Assembly (NCBI GenBank): GCA_963931925.1
Contig: OZ007573.1
Span: 35,322,807 to 35,386,806 of the forward strand
DNA length: 64,000 nucleotides
Direction: 5' to 3'
Source: Onchidella celtica
Lineage: Eukaryota; Mollusca; Gastropoda; Systellommatophora; Onchidiidae
The notes beneath the pieces were generated by a model. That model was given only the letters and a program-made list of their open reading frames with translations, did not search any database and had not been told where the DNA came from. The first letter of the stretch is position 1. Each line of letters opens with the position of its first letter. Of the stretch, positions 13,401 to 40,374 are shown one piece after another. Position numbers and translations under genes: made by a program.

Positions 13401-15746
13401 GGGGAAAGCACAGCACAATCGATAACAAAGTCTGCATCCACAGGAAGCTCAGAAATGCAGCATCCAGATGATAAAGGTCAAAGTTCAGCTGTGACTGTTG
13501 ACCTTTCACACAAGCAAACCATGCCTGAACAAGAACAAACTCGAATCAACTCGTGGACCAGGAGGGTTAGGCACCACTACACTGAAAGGAGGCCACTGGA
13601 TCTTCGAAGAGAGAAGTCAATCCAGCCTAGGACGATGAAAGACATATGTTGTTACCTGTGCAATAGGGCTTTTGAGTGGCCCCATCTCCTGGCCTGCTTC
13701 CATGTCTACTGCTGGCGCTGTTTGGTTCAGATGTTCGACAGCGCCCAGAAAAGGATAATCTGTCCCAGATGTGCCAGACATTCTTATGTAGACAACCCAG
13801 ACCGCCTTTTGTTTGACATTACTGGTTGTCGCATAATGTGTGAAGTTCTCATATGGCCTTTTGGCTGCTCAGTGTGTTCTGTTGGCAATGATGCTGAAGC
13901 TTACTGCCACAGCTGCCTGAGATACTTTTGCCCTGACTGTCATGAAAAGCATGCCAATGACCCATCTTCAACGACGCACGAAGTGACCACCGCACTAAAA
14001 TGCACATCTACGGAAACTGGACAATTACAGCCGTGTTGTCCGACACACCGTGGGGTACCTTTAGACCATGTGTACTGCCGGGATTGTAAACTCGGTTTGT
14101 GCAGAATTTGCTTGCAAGAGGGGACACATACCAGCCATGATACTGTTACCGATGTTGTTGTACATAATCAATTAATGGAGGATAGTGCCCGACGTACCGA
14201 ACGTTTACGGGAACTAGCAGATGGGATGAACCATCAGTTGATGATGCTGAATCAGACAAGGCAGTATAATGAAAATCAACAAAGGACGATGAGACGTACA
14301 CTGGATGAAGCGTGTCGGACGTACCTGGCTCAGATCGATGAATTCCACAGAACAGCCATAGCCAACAATGATTCACAATATGCTAATTTGATCGAATGGC
14401 TTTCTCAACGTTTGTCGGAAGTTGTAAAGTATAGTGCGGAATTACAAACCTTCATACAGTTCACCCAGAGATATGCTACACACCCCAATATGGTGGAAAC
14501 GATTAAAATGTTCCCACTTATTCGAGACCAATACTTTCGACTACGTCAATACTATGAAAATAACCCTTTCCTTTCAGGTGATGTTCGCCTGACTGCCAGA
14601 TTCAATGTCAATTATCCCGCCTTTGATGAAGTAATGCATAAAATATTTTTAAGCCTTCAAGTTCACTGCCGGGGTACTCTGGATTATTTGCTTGAAAACC
14701 CTTTGGTGCGTGAAAAATATGAAACAGTGCGGTCCCAGTCTCCACCGTACGGACTTGATAACCGCGACAACACAGAAACTCGCAGTGATGATCAAGGAGC
14801 AGTTGGAGGGTCCCATGACCCTCCAGACGCCGCCAACGATGCTCATCCAGATTTCACACGGGAAACTATTACTTGTATTCGAGCTTTTGGGCGCTTTGGT
14901 CGCGATGAGTATGCGTACAACGAGCCCAGCGGAGTTCTTTACTTACATGATGGAAGTTTGGCCGTGTGCGACTGTAAGAACCACAGAATAGTTGTTTACA
15001 ACGAGGACGGAAGTTACATGAGGACAATAGGTGAGTCTCATGATCCCACACCTTCTTTAGAAGGACCTCCAGAGAAACTGTATTTTCCATTCCGGATTGC
15101 CCAGTGTCCACGGACCAGGTACATCGCGATTTTGCAACATCCGCCCAGCAACGAGGTCCGGGTCCTCAGTTTAGAAGGCTATTTCATCAGAAGTTTCGGG
15201 AGGGAAGTACTCAAAAAACCCCGGGCGCTCACGGTAGATGACAGAGGCAACACTCTGGTTTTGTGCAGTAGGTATATGAAATTTGTCATCTTCAACCCAG
15301 CAGGTTTGGTAGAAAAAATATCATTTATACCAGAGCATCTCGACTTTCCCAATGACATTACCTCAAAGCTCGGTAAATATATTTTCATCAGTGACAACCG
15401 ATTCCACTGTGTAAAGATTTTCAATTACGATCTTGAACTTCTTGAGACTGTGGGCAATGAAAGCTTGACCTATTACCCCATTGGCGTGGCTTTCAATCAT
15501 CTGAACCAAATGGTTATCACAGATAATCATAACACTTTCAACATTACGGTTTTTGACAGAGACGGCCGGTTGCTCTATGGATACAAATCACAGTACAAGC
15601 ACGCAAACTGTTTCAATGTGGCTTTGCACCCCTCCCGTATGGAACTGGCAGTTTCAACAATAGAATGTCAGATTCTTATCTTCCGATATGATAAACCAAA
15701 AGACGATCAGAAGAAAAAGATCGTGAAATCATCTCATTCAAAATAG
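4498..15746 (+). CDS. Giant TRIM-NHL protein (RING, two B-boxes, coiled coil, NHL propeller)
   Basis: Four exons join in frame: 4498-4558, 6483-7502, 10028-10208 and 10877-15746, all with GT-AG introns and matching phases (1, 1, 2), giving 2043 aa. The start ATG lies in CTAACATGGCC and opens a Lys/Gly-rich peptide. Residues 1 to about 1340 are low-complexity, rich in Ser, Gln, Glu and Pro, with a short helical charged stretch near 330-360 at the end of exon 2 and an internal duplication around ESQTAA (exon 4). The RING has Cys/His ligands C1346, C1349, C1361, H1363, C1366, C1369, C1383 and C1386. Two B-box zinc fingers follow (starting near FGCSVC and CCPTHRG), then a coiled coil and, from about residue 1750, an NHL beta-propeller ending at the stop. 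By family this is a likely E3 ubiquitin ligase or RNA/protein-binding regulator of the TRIM2/3/71-like group; no filamin domain was seen between coiled coil and NHL. The 1340-residue extension is far longer than in usual TRIM-NHL proteins. Exon structure is sure; exact orthology is not. Confidence 0.9.
4714..5230. mobile_element. Fold-back element in intron 1 with a 41 bp perfect hairpin
   Basis: Outer arms (about 4714-4800 and 5130-5230) are reverse complements around GGGAGGTCTTCCCCCCGTCC and ACTTACCAAAAAGTT. In the middle, 4902-4942 and 4974-5014 are perfect 41 bp inverted copies with a 31 base loop. The same GCGCGGACGGGCGGAAGACC-type core therefore occurs four times in alternating orientation. 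Between the arms there is a short telomere-like tract (GGTTAGGG repeated near 4836-4852) and GATCTA repeats. No coding capacity. Confidence 0.75.
5577..5756. mobile_element. 180 bp MITE with 22 bp perfect inverted ends
   Basis: The ends 5577-5598 (beginning GCAGTATTGGACCCG) and 5735-5756 are perfect reverse complements over 22 bases. The interior is non-coding. It lies in intron 1 of the TRIM-NHL gene. No clear target duplication was identified, so superfamily is open. Confidence 0.7.
6265..6447. mobile_element. MITE with ~30 bp inverted ends, just before TRIM-NHL exon 2
   Basis: The left end GGAAAGAGTTCCGTACATCC (6267 on) pairs with the reverse complement of 6416-6447 (ending CGTACGGAACTCTTCCCC), with about 26 of 31 positions matching. 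The interior contains GGGTTAGGGTTAGGG. Related end sequences appear near 5245-5270 and 42360-42440, so the family is dispersed. It ends 35 bp before the exon at 6483. Confidence 0.65.
7519..7905. repeat. Degenerate minisatellite next to the exon 2 donor
   Basis: About ten imperfect units of 33-38 bp carry the theme CAATCATGATCACAGTA followed by TTCACCCTGTTA. The array begins only 16 bp after the splice donor at 7503, and its first unit merges with the region just after exon 2. Confidence 0.7.
7930..8090. repeat. Dispersed relative of the 60-785 fold-back element
   Basis: The order of short blocks matches the right arm of the first element: GGTTGGTCGGGT, TTCCTACATCAAACTGAC, GCGATGCTGTAACCA, GGATCCACG, GATTGACGTGG and TTTCTGGCTGGGA. 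It lies in intron 2 of the TRIM-NHL gene. Confidence 0.5.
8377..8705. mobile_element. hAT-like MITE, copy 1
   Basis: It starts CAGAGAGTATGTATGTATAG and ends with the near reverse complement TATAAATACATACTCTCTG. It is flanked by a 7 bp direct repeat CTTGAAC (8370-8376 and 8706-8712). Inside is a second inverted pair built on GGTCGCTGCGGTAAACAA. It is the reverse-oriented relative of 16590-16922. The CAG start and 7-8 bp duplication suggest hAT, by inference. Confidence 0.8.
8713..10027. other. Remainder of TRIM-NHL intron 2
   Basis: Apart from homopolymer runs (C/T near 9197-9220, A near 9841, G near 9968) no gene or element with defined ends was recognised. Confidence 0.5.
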
Positions 15747-18700
15747 CGTTATGGAATTACGTCTCATCCAGAAAAATTTGTAGTCTCAGTGGGTTAAGAT
15801 GGTGTCAAAGATTGTAATACCAGTACTTCTAGTTTTGTTTCTTCATGCTAAAAAGTGGCAAACATTTACATCCACGAGAAATTATGTATTTTTCAAGAAC
15901 ACCACACATATTTTTAATGAATGAAAGAAAACATATGTGAAATTTTGAATGTTATGGAAATTTAGTGTTTCGCTTTTAGCACTTTTGACATTTTTAAACC
16001 AGTTTTGTTCCCTTGTATTGGTCTTATAAATTTTATACTCCAGAAAGCCGAATGTAGGATGATTCGAACTTGTTTCACTTGCACGTCTTCCAGCAAGCCG
16101 CTTTCTTACAGCACAGTGTAGGAGTTAATGTCTGTATAGTCTGTCCCAAGAGGAAAACAAATCTCCCGAAATCTTCATCTTTGACCAATTTGCACGAACA
16201 AAAAATGCAAAATATGTCAGTTTGCGTCTTAGCTGACGATTGCAATATAAAGTATAGTCCACTATGATGTAAAAACATTCTCTTCGGTAAACTTACTAGT
16301 GTAATATGTACTGTAAGTTTACCATTATTTTACACCCTAAGGTGCTTGTCAGTAAAATGTTTGCAACGGGGATAACTGAAGACAGGAAACCCCTTATTAT
16401 GCATGGTGAGGACATAAATGTTTACGCACCATAGATAAAGTTACACATCGGGAATTTTGTTCTCCTGCTCTGTACCGGTAGTGGGCTGAATTGGGCGCGC
16501 AGCAAACTTATCATTCCTAAGTAGTGTATAACTTTTTTAAAAAGTGCTGTTGAAAACTGGTTAGATGTAGTCAAAGAGTTTGGATGTAGCAGAGAGTATA
16601 GATGTATAGAGAGGGTTCACTTCCGCCAAATCGCGAAACTAGGTCGCTGCGGTAAACAAGAAATTGAAGAATTGAAAGACCTTCTTCGCCAAAGATAGTG
16701 TGCATATCTATTTAGTGTGGTTTGTTCATATTTTTGGGCTGACTGAAACATTTTAGATCCGTTTGTAAATTCTTACACCCCATGGAAATGCACAAACCGG
16801 TTTTGTTTACCGCAGCGACCTACTTTCCGTTCCATGCCAACAATGGTTTCCCGGAGCCTCCCCTGTCTCGCAGTGCAAATTGACCAATAGTGAACCCTCT
16901 CTACACATCTATTATACTCGCTGGATGTAGTATGTATGACGTTCATACAAAAGTTTTTTTTTTTTTTTTTTGTGCACCAAGTTTTTGCGAAGGTTTACAC
17001 AACCCCAACTTTCAATTATTTATATTGTGCAACATTGTGGCCAAACATTGGAGATATGCTATAAACGTTTGCGAGATTTCTTTTGGTGAGATCATGTGGA
17101 CAGGAGCGTTTCTATTTCTTCACAGGTCTTTACTGTAAAACTGTTTAATGATGACGTGAAGCCTATATTATGATTATAAAATATAAAGCTAAGTAGCACA
17201 GTCCTTTTAAAATAACTTAAACGGCATGCGGAAAATGCTACGACAAATAATTGCTTCAAAACCACACTGTAAAAAAAAAAAAGCATACAAATAACCGTTT
17301 AACTGTATTCCAGAATTTTTTAATTTTTTTTTTCTGCGCGGGACGGACAATACAAATTTATGCTTTGGGACAGACCCCCATGAAGTTAGGTAATCTCTAA
17401 CAGTTGCTTTGTGATAACGAGTTTTTTCTTAAAACAGTATTTTGAACAATTTTCTGGTAGTGCATGTCTTTTTTTTTTTTTTTTCAGCTTATATATTATG
17501 GGAGAGCCAACCTTCTCAGGCCATAAATATACCCTAGAATTGTTTTAATACATCACGGCGTGAATTTTTAATATTTTTTTGTAGTTAAAAAGCCGTAGTT
17601 CCTTATTTACCATCAAAGAAGTTATTTAAACGTTTTGTTTACCATTCACTTTATATCATCATTGTTATTATTATCATTACTACAAAAAGTACACGTACCC
17701 GGCTTTGTTCACGATAAACCTGACTCCCCCCCCCCCCCATTTCTCTCCCTCCCATATTTTACCATTACTATTTAGTTGTTAATAATCATTATGTATCTTT
17801 GGTTTCAAATAAGAGTACAGGCTGGCAAGTTCACCACTTTGCCAGGTAAACCTGTCGGCACTGCCATTCAAGTGAAATAACACATTTTTCACCCCAAATG
17901 TGTACAAACCTGAAAGCAGACTTTTATGAAATTTTGCGTCCACTGATAGACCTACTTTTATTTTTCTCCTTTTGATTTCGATGGGTCAGTCAAAAAATAT
18001 AATTTGGATAGTTGGTTGTCTTACTGAGATGGAAAATGTGTCAACTCTCAATTTTATTTCAAAATTTTCATTTTTTTTCTTCCATAATTATTTATTTGTC
18101 AAACTGAGAATTTATCTCTGGTAATTAATGCTTGTTAAACTTGAAATATACCAATAACCACTGTAGAAATAAGTTTGTATTAATATTCAGTTTGTTTGAC
18201 TCGAGTACTAATGATAATTGAGAATTTTATTGCAGATTTTCATAACTATTTAAATTTACATTCGAATGCCATTGTTGGTTGTTTGTAGGGATTTCATAAA
18301 TTGTGAGCCACTTCAACTAATTCAGTAAATTGTTTTTGAATTATTTCCTGTTGTCATAACAATCATTGAATTTTTATTAACTGCAGATATAAAATGGTAA
18401 AATGTTACATCTGTATGGATTTCATCAAGTTGTCAAAGGCTGAAACGATATGTGTATATTATTTCATGTCTATACAGTTTCAAATCAATCTTCTCAGAAT
18501 ACATGAACTCAGTTTTAAGGGTATAACTGAGTCTCGCCGAATTTACATGTATAAACACGACTTACCAGCTCACTTTCAAGGGTGTAACCAAATTGAGTCT
18601 CATTGAATATATATACATACTTATAGTATACATGACTTTGGCATTTTTTCATCTGTGGTTAAAGCACTTTCTACAGCTTTACAATTGAATTATTAGAACG

Positions 18701-19170
18701 GAATTATCACTCAGAAGAAATTTTGATGTCTAGTTGTTTTATTCCAGCCTTTTGGCATCCCAAAGCTGAAAATGTTTTCAAGCTCTTGTTAAAATCAGAG
18801 CATTTACTCATGTTTTCAAATAAAATAGTAGAATCTGCCTCAAATTGTAATTTAGACTTGACATTGTATGAAAAGTTAAGTTTACTTTAAGCAGCTGTGG
18901 CCTGGCAAGGTGTTGATCAACTTATTTCAGCAAGACTTCCTTAAATATATTATCAAAACAGTGGGAAATGACACACTTCAGCATCCCGTTAGTTATCTTA
19001 ATACCACATACAAAATGTTGTTTCAATCCCGAACTTCTTAGTTCATGGCTGGTGTGATTAAATTTTACATGAATATCTAATTAACATTTCCTTGTCATTT
19101 TTTCATAGACTGGTTGTAGAAATAAACATTTACCAATAAAAACCTTTTGTGCTGTTTTGAGTATGAAGTT
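15747..19170 (+). other. Probable long 3' untranslated region or flank of the TRIM-NHL gene
   Basis: No exon was recognised in this AT-rich stretch apart from a MITE. Two AATAAA hexamers stand close together at 19121-19126 and 19135-19140, followed by a GT-rich stretch (TTTTGTGCTGTTTTGAG), which is a good cleavage and polyadenylation context. No equally good signal was noticed nearer to the stop codon. The extent of the UTR is an inference; an earlier weak signal could be used. Confidence 0.35.
16590..16922. mobile_element. hAT-like MITE, copy 2
   Basis: The element is flanked by a perfect 8 bp direct repeat GGATGTAG (16582-16589 and 16923-16930). The ends are inverted repeats around AGTATAGATGTATAGAGAGG and CCCTCTCTACACATCTATTA. 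It also has the internal inverted GGTCGCTGCGGTAAAC / GTTTACCGCAGCGACC pair. It is the same family as 8377-8705 in the opposite orientation. Confidence 0.85.
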
Positions 19171-19293
19171 TGATGTTTTCTGCTGAATGAACTTTGGAGA
19201 AATCATTGGAGAAATGTTTGATTCTAGTTGTAGAGATTGGCTAGATGTGTTTGAGATCCCATTTAGCTGGACAGTATATATAGAGATTTTGAG

Positions 19294-19424
19294 AAGTCAA
19301 AACTGGGCAAAAAGAAAAGGTTGTGTTGCGAAACCCTGCGTGAGAAATAAAACTCAAACAATACAAAGCAAAATAGAGAGAAGACAGAAACATACAACCT
19401 TTTCTTTTTGCTCAGTTTTGACTT
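19294..19424. repeat. Inverted repeat with ~34 bp arms
   Basis: Arm 19294-19327 (AAGTCAAAACTGGGCAAAAA...) pairs with 19389-19424 with very few mismatches around a 61 base loop. A transcript would form a strong hairpin. No terminal duplication was identified. Confidence 0.6.
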
Positions 19425-20429
19425 TGTTTATAGACCTGCGGCGACCCCACAGTTTTTCTGTGGTTTTTTTAGAGATTTTGAGAGTTGGTTTTTACACCTT
19501 TACCATAGTTAACCATCGCTCAAAATAATAATAAATGGAGTACTGTTTCCACAGTGGACCCACAGCACTTTACAAGAGTAACAAACATTCTCTCTCTCTC
19601 TCTTGCTGCCACTGAACTACTGTGTCTGTCGTGGCTTTTATCTTGTAAATTTGCATAGGTGTATTTGGAATTTGCAATGACCTGGCAACCTCAACAAAGC
19701 ACATGAATACCTGTGTTATATATGTGTATATATATATACATTTCTGAAAAGCAGATTTCAATAGTTCTGACAGATCAGTGTTGAAAAATCAGCTGACTCT
19801 TGGCACCTGTAGGGTTGCATAGTATGCAAATTGTATTGTTACATCCATCAAGAGCAAACAACTGAAATTTGTGACGTACATGTAGTTCACTTCATTCACG
19901 CCTCTTCCCTTCTTCCAAATAAAAATAGAAGTCTTTTATTTGAATATGTTTGAAAAAGCCGTCACTGAACACTATTTTTTTTTAAACAATGCTGTATACT
20001 AATTAAAAAACAATTTCACCAACTAGTTGCAGACAGTGTTGTCTCTGTTGGTGCGTATTATTTCGACATCAGTCTTTCAGAATTGCATTACAGTATTCTA
20101 GAAAAGGACTTAGGATACACTGTTATACTATAATCCTCCATTATGAAATCCATTGGATATCATTAGTTACCATCAATATTATATAGAAATTGTTTGTGTC
20201 AGTTGGCTTATAAATTATATATTATTTTTATGTAAACCTCCTCGTTATGGTTCTGGGTTGGGTTTTTTTTTTTTGGATTAATTCATATTCTTTTAGGGGC
20301 AATCTTCAGGAGGACCTATGTTCTATTTTCCTTCTACTGATGTGATTTTTTCCCCGTTGTCCTTTCCTCAGTGTTATTGTTAAATCATGAGTCCATTTGC
20401 AACAACAATGACAACGAAAAAAAAACAAG

Positions 20430-20565
20430 ACAAATTGCAACACACTGCTGCACTGTCGTGTGATGTGTCTGCTGCAGTTGTAACTGGGCTGCAATGACGC
20501 TAAGGCAAATTTCCCAAATGGGATCAAAGAAGTTTACAAAATACAAAAATCCAGACACATATAAC
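20430..20565 (+). repeat. 3' end of a SINE
   Basis: The sequence from CTGCAGTTGTAACTGGGCTG to AGTTTACAAAATACAAAAAT closely matches the last ~110 bp of the longer SINE copy at 47653-48062. The tRNA-like head is not evident here. Confidence 0.6.
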
Positions 20566-23007
20566 TGTCAGAACTATATAAAAATTAAAGCAAACGAATC
20601 TGTATGGCAGGAACGGAAACATTTTGCTTTTTATTATTTTGTAAAACTTTCAATGGGAACAATTCAGTATGCATGTGTTGTAAATTTCTAAAGTGCAGAT
20701 AAAAAAAACACAAACCAAACTATTTTGACACATGTAACTGATTATTCATAGTAATTAAAATATGTGAGCACCTTACTCAGAATGAGGACAGAGCAATAAT
20801 TTTGTGATGTGAAAATCCGTGAAAGCTTCATATTTTACTTTATCAACATAACAAGTAATCAGTCAAGACTTAAGACTTATGAGGTGTATCTTTGACTAAG
20901 GAATGTGTGCAAAATTAAAATTTCTACTGTTCTTGATAACATTAATGTTGCCGAGTCACTCTCTACTCATTTTGAGTTGACACATCACATATTTTTACAG
21001 TGGTGCCTTTTATGGCTGGGTTCAAATTTGAAGCTGACAAACATATCATACCTACACACATGTATAAATGTTTTGATCCTGGGTTCACTAGTACTAAATT
21101 TTACGGCCCCATTTCTGAACTGGAAATTAATTGCTATAAAAATATTTTTAAAAAAAGGCTTACTTAAAAGGTTATACATGTACCACTCGCATGTCACTGA
21201 CTAGAGGAGAGCAACAATGCATCATAGAAATGCAGACAAACGTCAATAGCTTCACACAAAGGTATCTCATGCCAAAATACAGAAATAAAATGAGTACTCT
21301 GGTGTAGAAGGAAACGATTTTCACAATGCAGGAAAAGTTAAGGTACATAAATACTTCTGAGTTAATACCTCTGTCTTGTGATTAGTTACAATGCTGTAGA
21401 GCATGATTTTTACACCCAGCACCTGAAAGTACACAAATTTTGCTTTCTAACATCTTTTAGAGATTAATGGAACAATTTTTTGTATTATTCAACTTCTACA
21501 TGAGATCAACGTCTGTCAATTGAGCTGTATACATTAAATAACACAAAGCAAAACAATTGCGTCTCTCTCTCTCTCTCTCTAAAATTTTGTGCATTCAGTA
21601 AATGAAATCTTTTCCTTAAAACTATCCAGATACAACATACACTTTAACTTTAGCACATCTAATAACCTAAGCTAATGTAACCAAATAAAATATAAAATAT
21701 AGCGCAATCTCAGTTCTTGTTTGTTATATATTATATTGATTTTCTGAAAAATTTGAGATCTTTTAGTATGCAGAAGAGATATATCAAATGCACACTTTCA
21801 CAGTGTTTAAAATGCATTGTTGCACATCCAGCTATGTCACAGTTCTGCTTTATTCTAATTCCTTATCACAATACTAAAGCAACAAACGTTTAATGTCAAA
21901 TTTCTCTGTTGTGCAAAAAGTGAAGTCGGGACAAACAAGAACTAAGGTTGTGATAATGCAAACTGATATGAATATGATTTTTGTTGTTTAGTTATGAGTC
22001 AGCAGCAGACTGTCACCAATTTTGCATTTCAAAACAAATAGACAAAACAGCTGGCAAATCACACAAATTTATCCACAAAAATAAAATCTTCGTTTAAGTC
22101 ACACACTTTTCAGAGCAATACAAAAAAACAAAACTCAACAATTTAGCAAAAAAAACAAAACAACCTCATACATCACCTAAAATGACACTCTGTATAAATT
22201 ACTGCAAAAACACTGCCTTGCACCCCATCTACGTCCCAAAAAATTCTTTTGTGCAAACGTTTACACTTAAAAAAACAAAAACAAATCTTTCGAGAATAAA
22301 TCTCATTATGCTTATCTCATGCAGTTATCAAAATCACATTATCACTTGACTGTGCCATTATCATTACAAAGTTTTAGCACAAGCATGGATATGTTGCATG
22401 GTTCAATTACTGAACGTCTTCTTGCCTCATTATTGTGCTTAAAATTACAATTCACAGCTTGTTTCAAAACTGGGATGCTTAGAATAGAATCGTCTACCTT
22501 AGTTTACTAATAACAACTGACTAATTCTGTTACAAATTTTACCCGTCAGAGATGCAGGCTTTCAATATAAACATCTCTGCTGAGTTTCGAGTAATGAATT
22601 CAAAATCTTTTGAGTCACTTAATTCGGCCCCAACAATAAGTACCAAAAGACAAGTGTCAAATACCATTCTCTTTCAGAAAACAATGTAAAAAACAAAAAT
22701 AATAAAATCTGTTGATCATAACAGCAGTTCATTTAGTATTAATTAACTGAATCAAACATTGCAAAAGTAATTATCGTTAGCCAAAATGCTAAAAGAAGTA
22801 TTTCTTTAAAAATAAAATTTAAGAAGTATCTGTATTTAAGAAGGGCTGGTCACACATTTAGGAAATGACTACATGAACAATTTGTTGTCCATTCTCACTA
22901 ACTGGCAAATTGTTGACTTTATTGGTTTTGAGTTACAGTTTCCTCATCATCGCTTGTGGTGAGATCTTTGTTCTTACAAAGCCCGTTTAGCTTTTTTTTT
23001 AGTTTAG
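20566..23007. other. AT-rich intergenic region, no gene seen
   Basis: There is a short CT dinucleotide tract near 21561-21581. The short frames in this stretch carry no recognisable domain or splice-linked exon. Confidence 0.45.
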
Positions 23008-23350
23008 GAGGTTTCACTGCTCTTGGCATTTAAACCTCACTTTTCTTGTTTTTGTTTCTGTGGTAGGGATTCGTTTTTTTAGAGTTCTGCCTGGATGGCA
23101 GCCTTGTTCAGCCTGCTCTTCTCAATTTCTGAGTGCAAAGGTATCTTTTATGCACTCCCCCGTGCCCCCCCCCCCCCCCCCCCGAGTTTTTCATCCTTAC
23201 CTGAGAGGAACTAGGTGCTCAATCCTACCCCCCATAGAATCAGGGACAGGAATTTCCCCCAAAAATTCCAACATGGCTGCACTGACTGGGAATCGAACCC
23301 AATACCTTCGGCATGAGAGGCGTGCATTTGGCCTCTAGACTAACATGTCC
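23008..23350 (-). mobile_element. tRNA-derived SINE, minus orientation
   Basis: Read on the minus strand, the head carries an A-box-like TTAGTCTAGAGG and a B-box GGTTCGATTCC, followed by a body that ends in CAGAAACAAAAACAAG. A run of 18 C lies inside (near 23165-23183). A second copy is at 24429-24990 and a full-length relative is at 47653-48062. Confidence 0.75.
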
Positions 23351-23670
23351 CCCAAAGTGATGTATCAATATGTTTTATAGTTTTAAAGCCACCAGCAGAA
23401 AAGCTGTTTGCCACACCCAAGAATAACAAAAGTGACCAAAACTTTGTCAGGCTCTTCTGTAAAAATGAGGAAATTGTTGATACACCAGTGCGAGAAATGG
23501 ATGAATTATACAATACTTGGCTATTTTCAGAAGGTGGAGTTCATCCTTGGGAAATGTCGAAATACATTGGGCACTGTAAATTAACCATTACCACTAGGCA
23601 GACTTCCCCAAGTGGCAATCCCAACCTTCTACAAATACATGAATTTGTCTATACATGTGGTCCTTTGCAG

Positions 23671-23880
23671 GGGTATCAGACCCAGGCCCTTCATAGAGTC
23701 CATACAGCCTTAAATAAACTTTAAGTGCAGCCCAAATGTCCGCTGACTCCTATAATAAATACGGCCTCTTTCCTCAGGATGTCAGATCCAGGCCTTCCAT
23801 ACAATCTTTTAAATAAACTTTATGTGTAGCCCAAATATCCATTGACTCTTATAATAAATATGGCCTCTTCCCATGGGAGT
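23671..23880. repeat. ~105 bp tandem duplication
   Basis: Two adjacent imperfect units share CAGACCCAGGCCCTTC / CAGATCCAGGCCTTCC, AAATAAACTTTA, GCAGCCCAAAT and TATAATAAATACGGCCTCTT. Non-coding. Confidence 0.7.
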
Positions 23881-24428
23881 GGTGAACTCTTATTTTATGC
23901 TGGCACATAATGGCCGACCTAAATGGCACTCTCCATAAATCACATCCATAAAAGAAATTAAGTAAAATGTTGCTTGAAAATTAAAGACACTTAAAAAATA
24001 AAATAAAAAAAATTTCATCTGCACAACGCCCAACAAAATGTTTTACAGTATAAAAGCACATTTTCCTTTCTGAAAAAAGTAACCAATCAGATGGAAAAAG
24101 GTATTTATGCACAAACAGCCCAAGAGATAGTGGAATATCTCATTTCTTCTGATCAATTCACCAATGAAAAGTACTATCAAAGATTTCTCCGCTTTGAAGC
24201 AAACACTGAAGCACATTCCCAATAAGCACCAAGTTACCATAACAAGAGATCTCTGCAGGTGCTAAAAATCTATATTATACACATGCACATTTGTATTCAA
24301 ACTAATGTAAATGCAAGCTGTTTGATAACATTACTATTTCTGAATAACAAATCTCCGTGATTTCCTCTCGACTAGAGCTCAGAATTTCATGAGCAATAAT
24401 ATCAATAATATGATTTAAGTCTTTAATT

Positions 24429-24768
24429 TAGGACGTTCACTGATCTTGGCATTTACATCTCACTCACTTTTCTTGTTAATGTTTCTGTGGTAGAGATTAG
24501 TTAGTTGGGCTTTTTTTTCTTTTTTTGGCCAGGGCAGCGGCCATGTTAGGCCTGCTCTTCTCAATTTCCAGCTGCCAAAGTATCTATAATGTGCGCAACG
24601 TGCACACAGGCCCTTTGAGCTTTTTGTCCTAATCCGATAAGACCAGGTGCTCAATCCTCTGGGATCAAGGACTGGTATTTTCCCCCCAACTTCCAACATG
24701 CCTGCATCAACCAGGAATTGAAGGGCCTGGCACCTTTGGCCTGAGAGGCAAGCACTTGCCCTCTGGAT
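24429..24768 (-). mobile_element. tRNA-derived SINE, minus orientation, interrupted by a hAT MITE
   Basis: It is similar along its length to 23008-23350 (TTCACTGATCTTGGCATTTA, GCCTGCTCTTCTCAATTTCC, CAGGTGCTCAATCCT). Its tRNA-like head is cut at 24768 by the element at 24769-24973, and the remainder resumes after 24973. Confidence 0.7.
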
Positions 24769-24973
24769 CAGGGGTTCCCAACTGGCGGTGCTCATACCCC
24801 TGGGGGTGCGAGACAATATTTCAGCGGGTGCGAAAACTTGGATTTGGAAATATTAAAATTACAGTGTACATGTCATCTTCAAACCAGATGTTACTTTTGT
24901 AGGGGGTGCCAGAATATATCAGAAGTTTTCTACTTCTAGGGGTGTGGGGTACGGAAAGGGTTAGGAACTGCTG
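24769..24973. mobile_element. hAT-like MITE inserted in a SINE
   Basis: The ends CAGGGGTTCCCAAC and GTTAGGAACTGCTG are inverted repeats with 11 of 14 matches. Flanks CTCTGGAT and CTCTAGAG are a degraded 8 bp duplication (5 of 8). The insertion is nested in the SINE head and so is younger than that SINE copy. Confidence 0.65.
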
Positions 24974-25143
24974 CTCTAGAGCCCCTATCAATATCAATAA
25001 CTTCTTTCTATTCTCCGCTAGCCTCCACGTCTTGGCTAAAATATTAAGTATAAAAAAATGAGGTCATACATTTACTGTTGCTCCATAAATGCCCTTAAGT
25101 ATCCTGACTACAAGGAACGTTGATGCAATGTCACTGAAACCTC

Positions 25144-40374
<15,231 letters not shown>

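Noticed and set aside
23270-23345. tRNA gene on the minus strand
   Set aside because: A-box and B-box are present, but no full cloverleaf follows and the sequence recurs with a SINE body.
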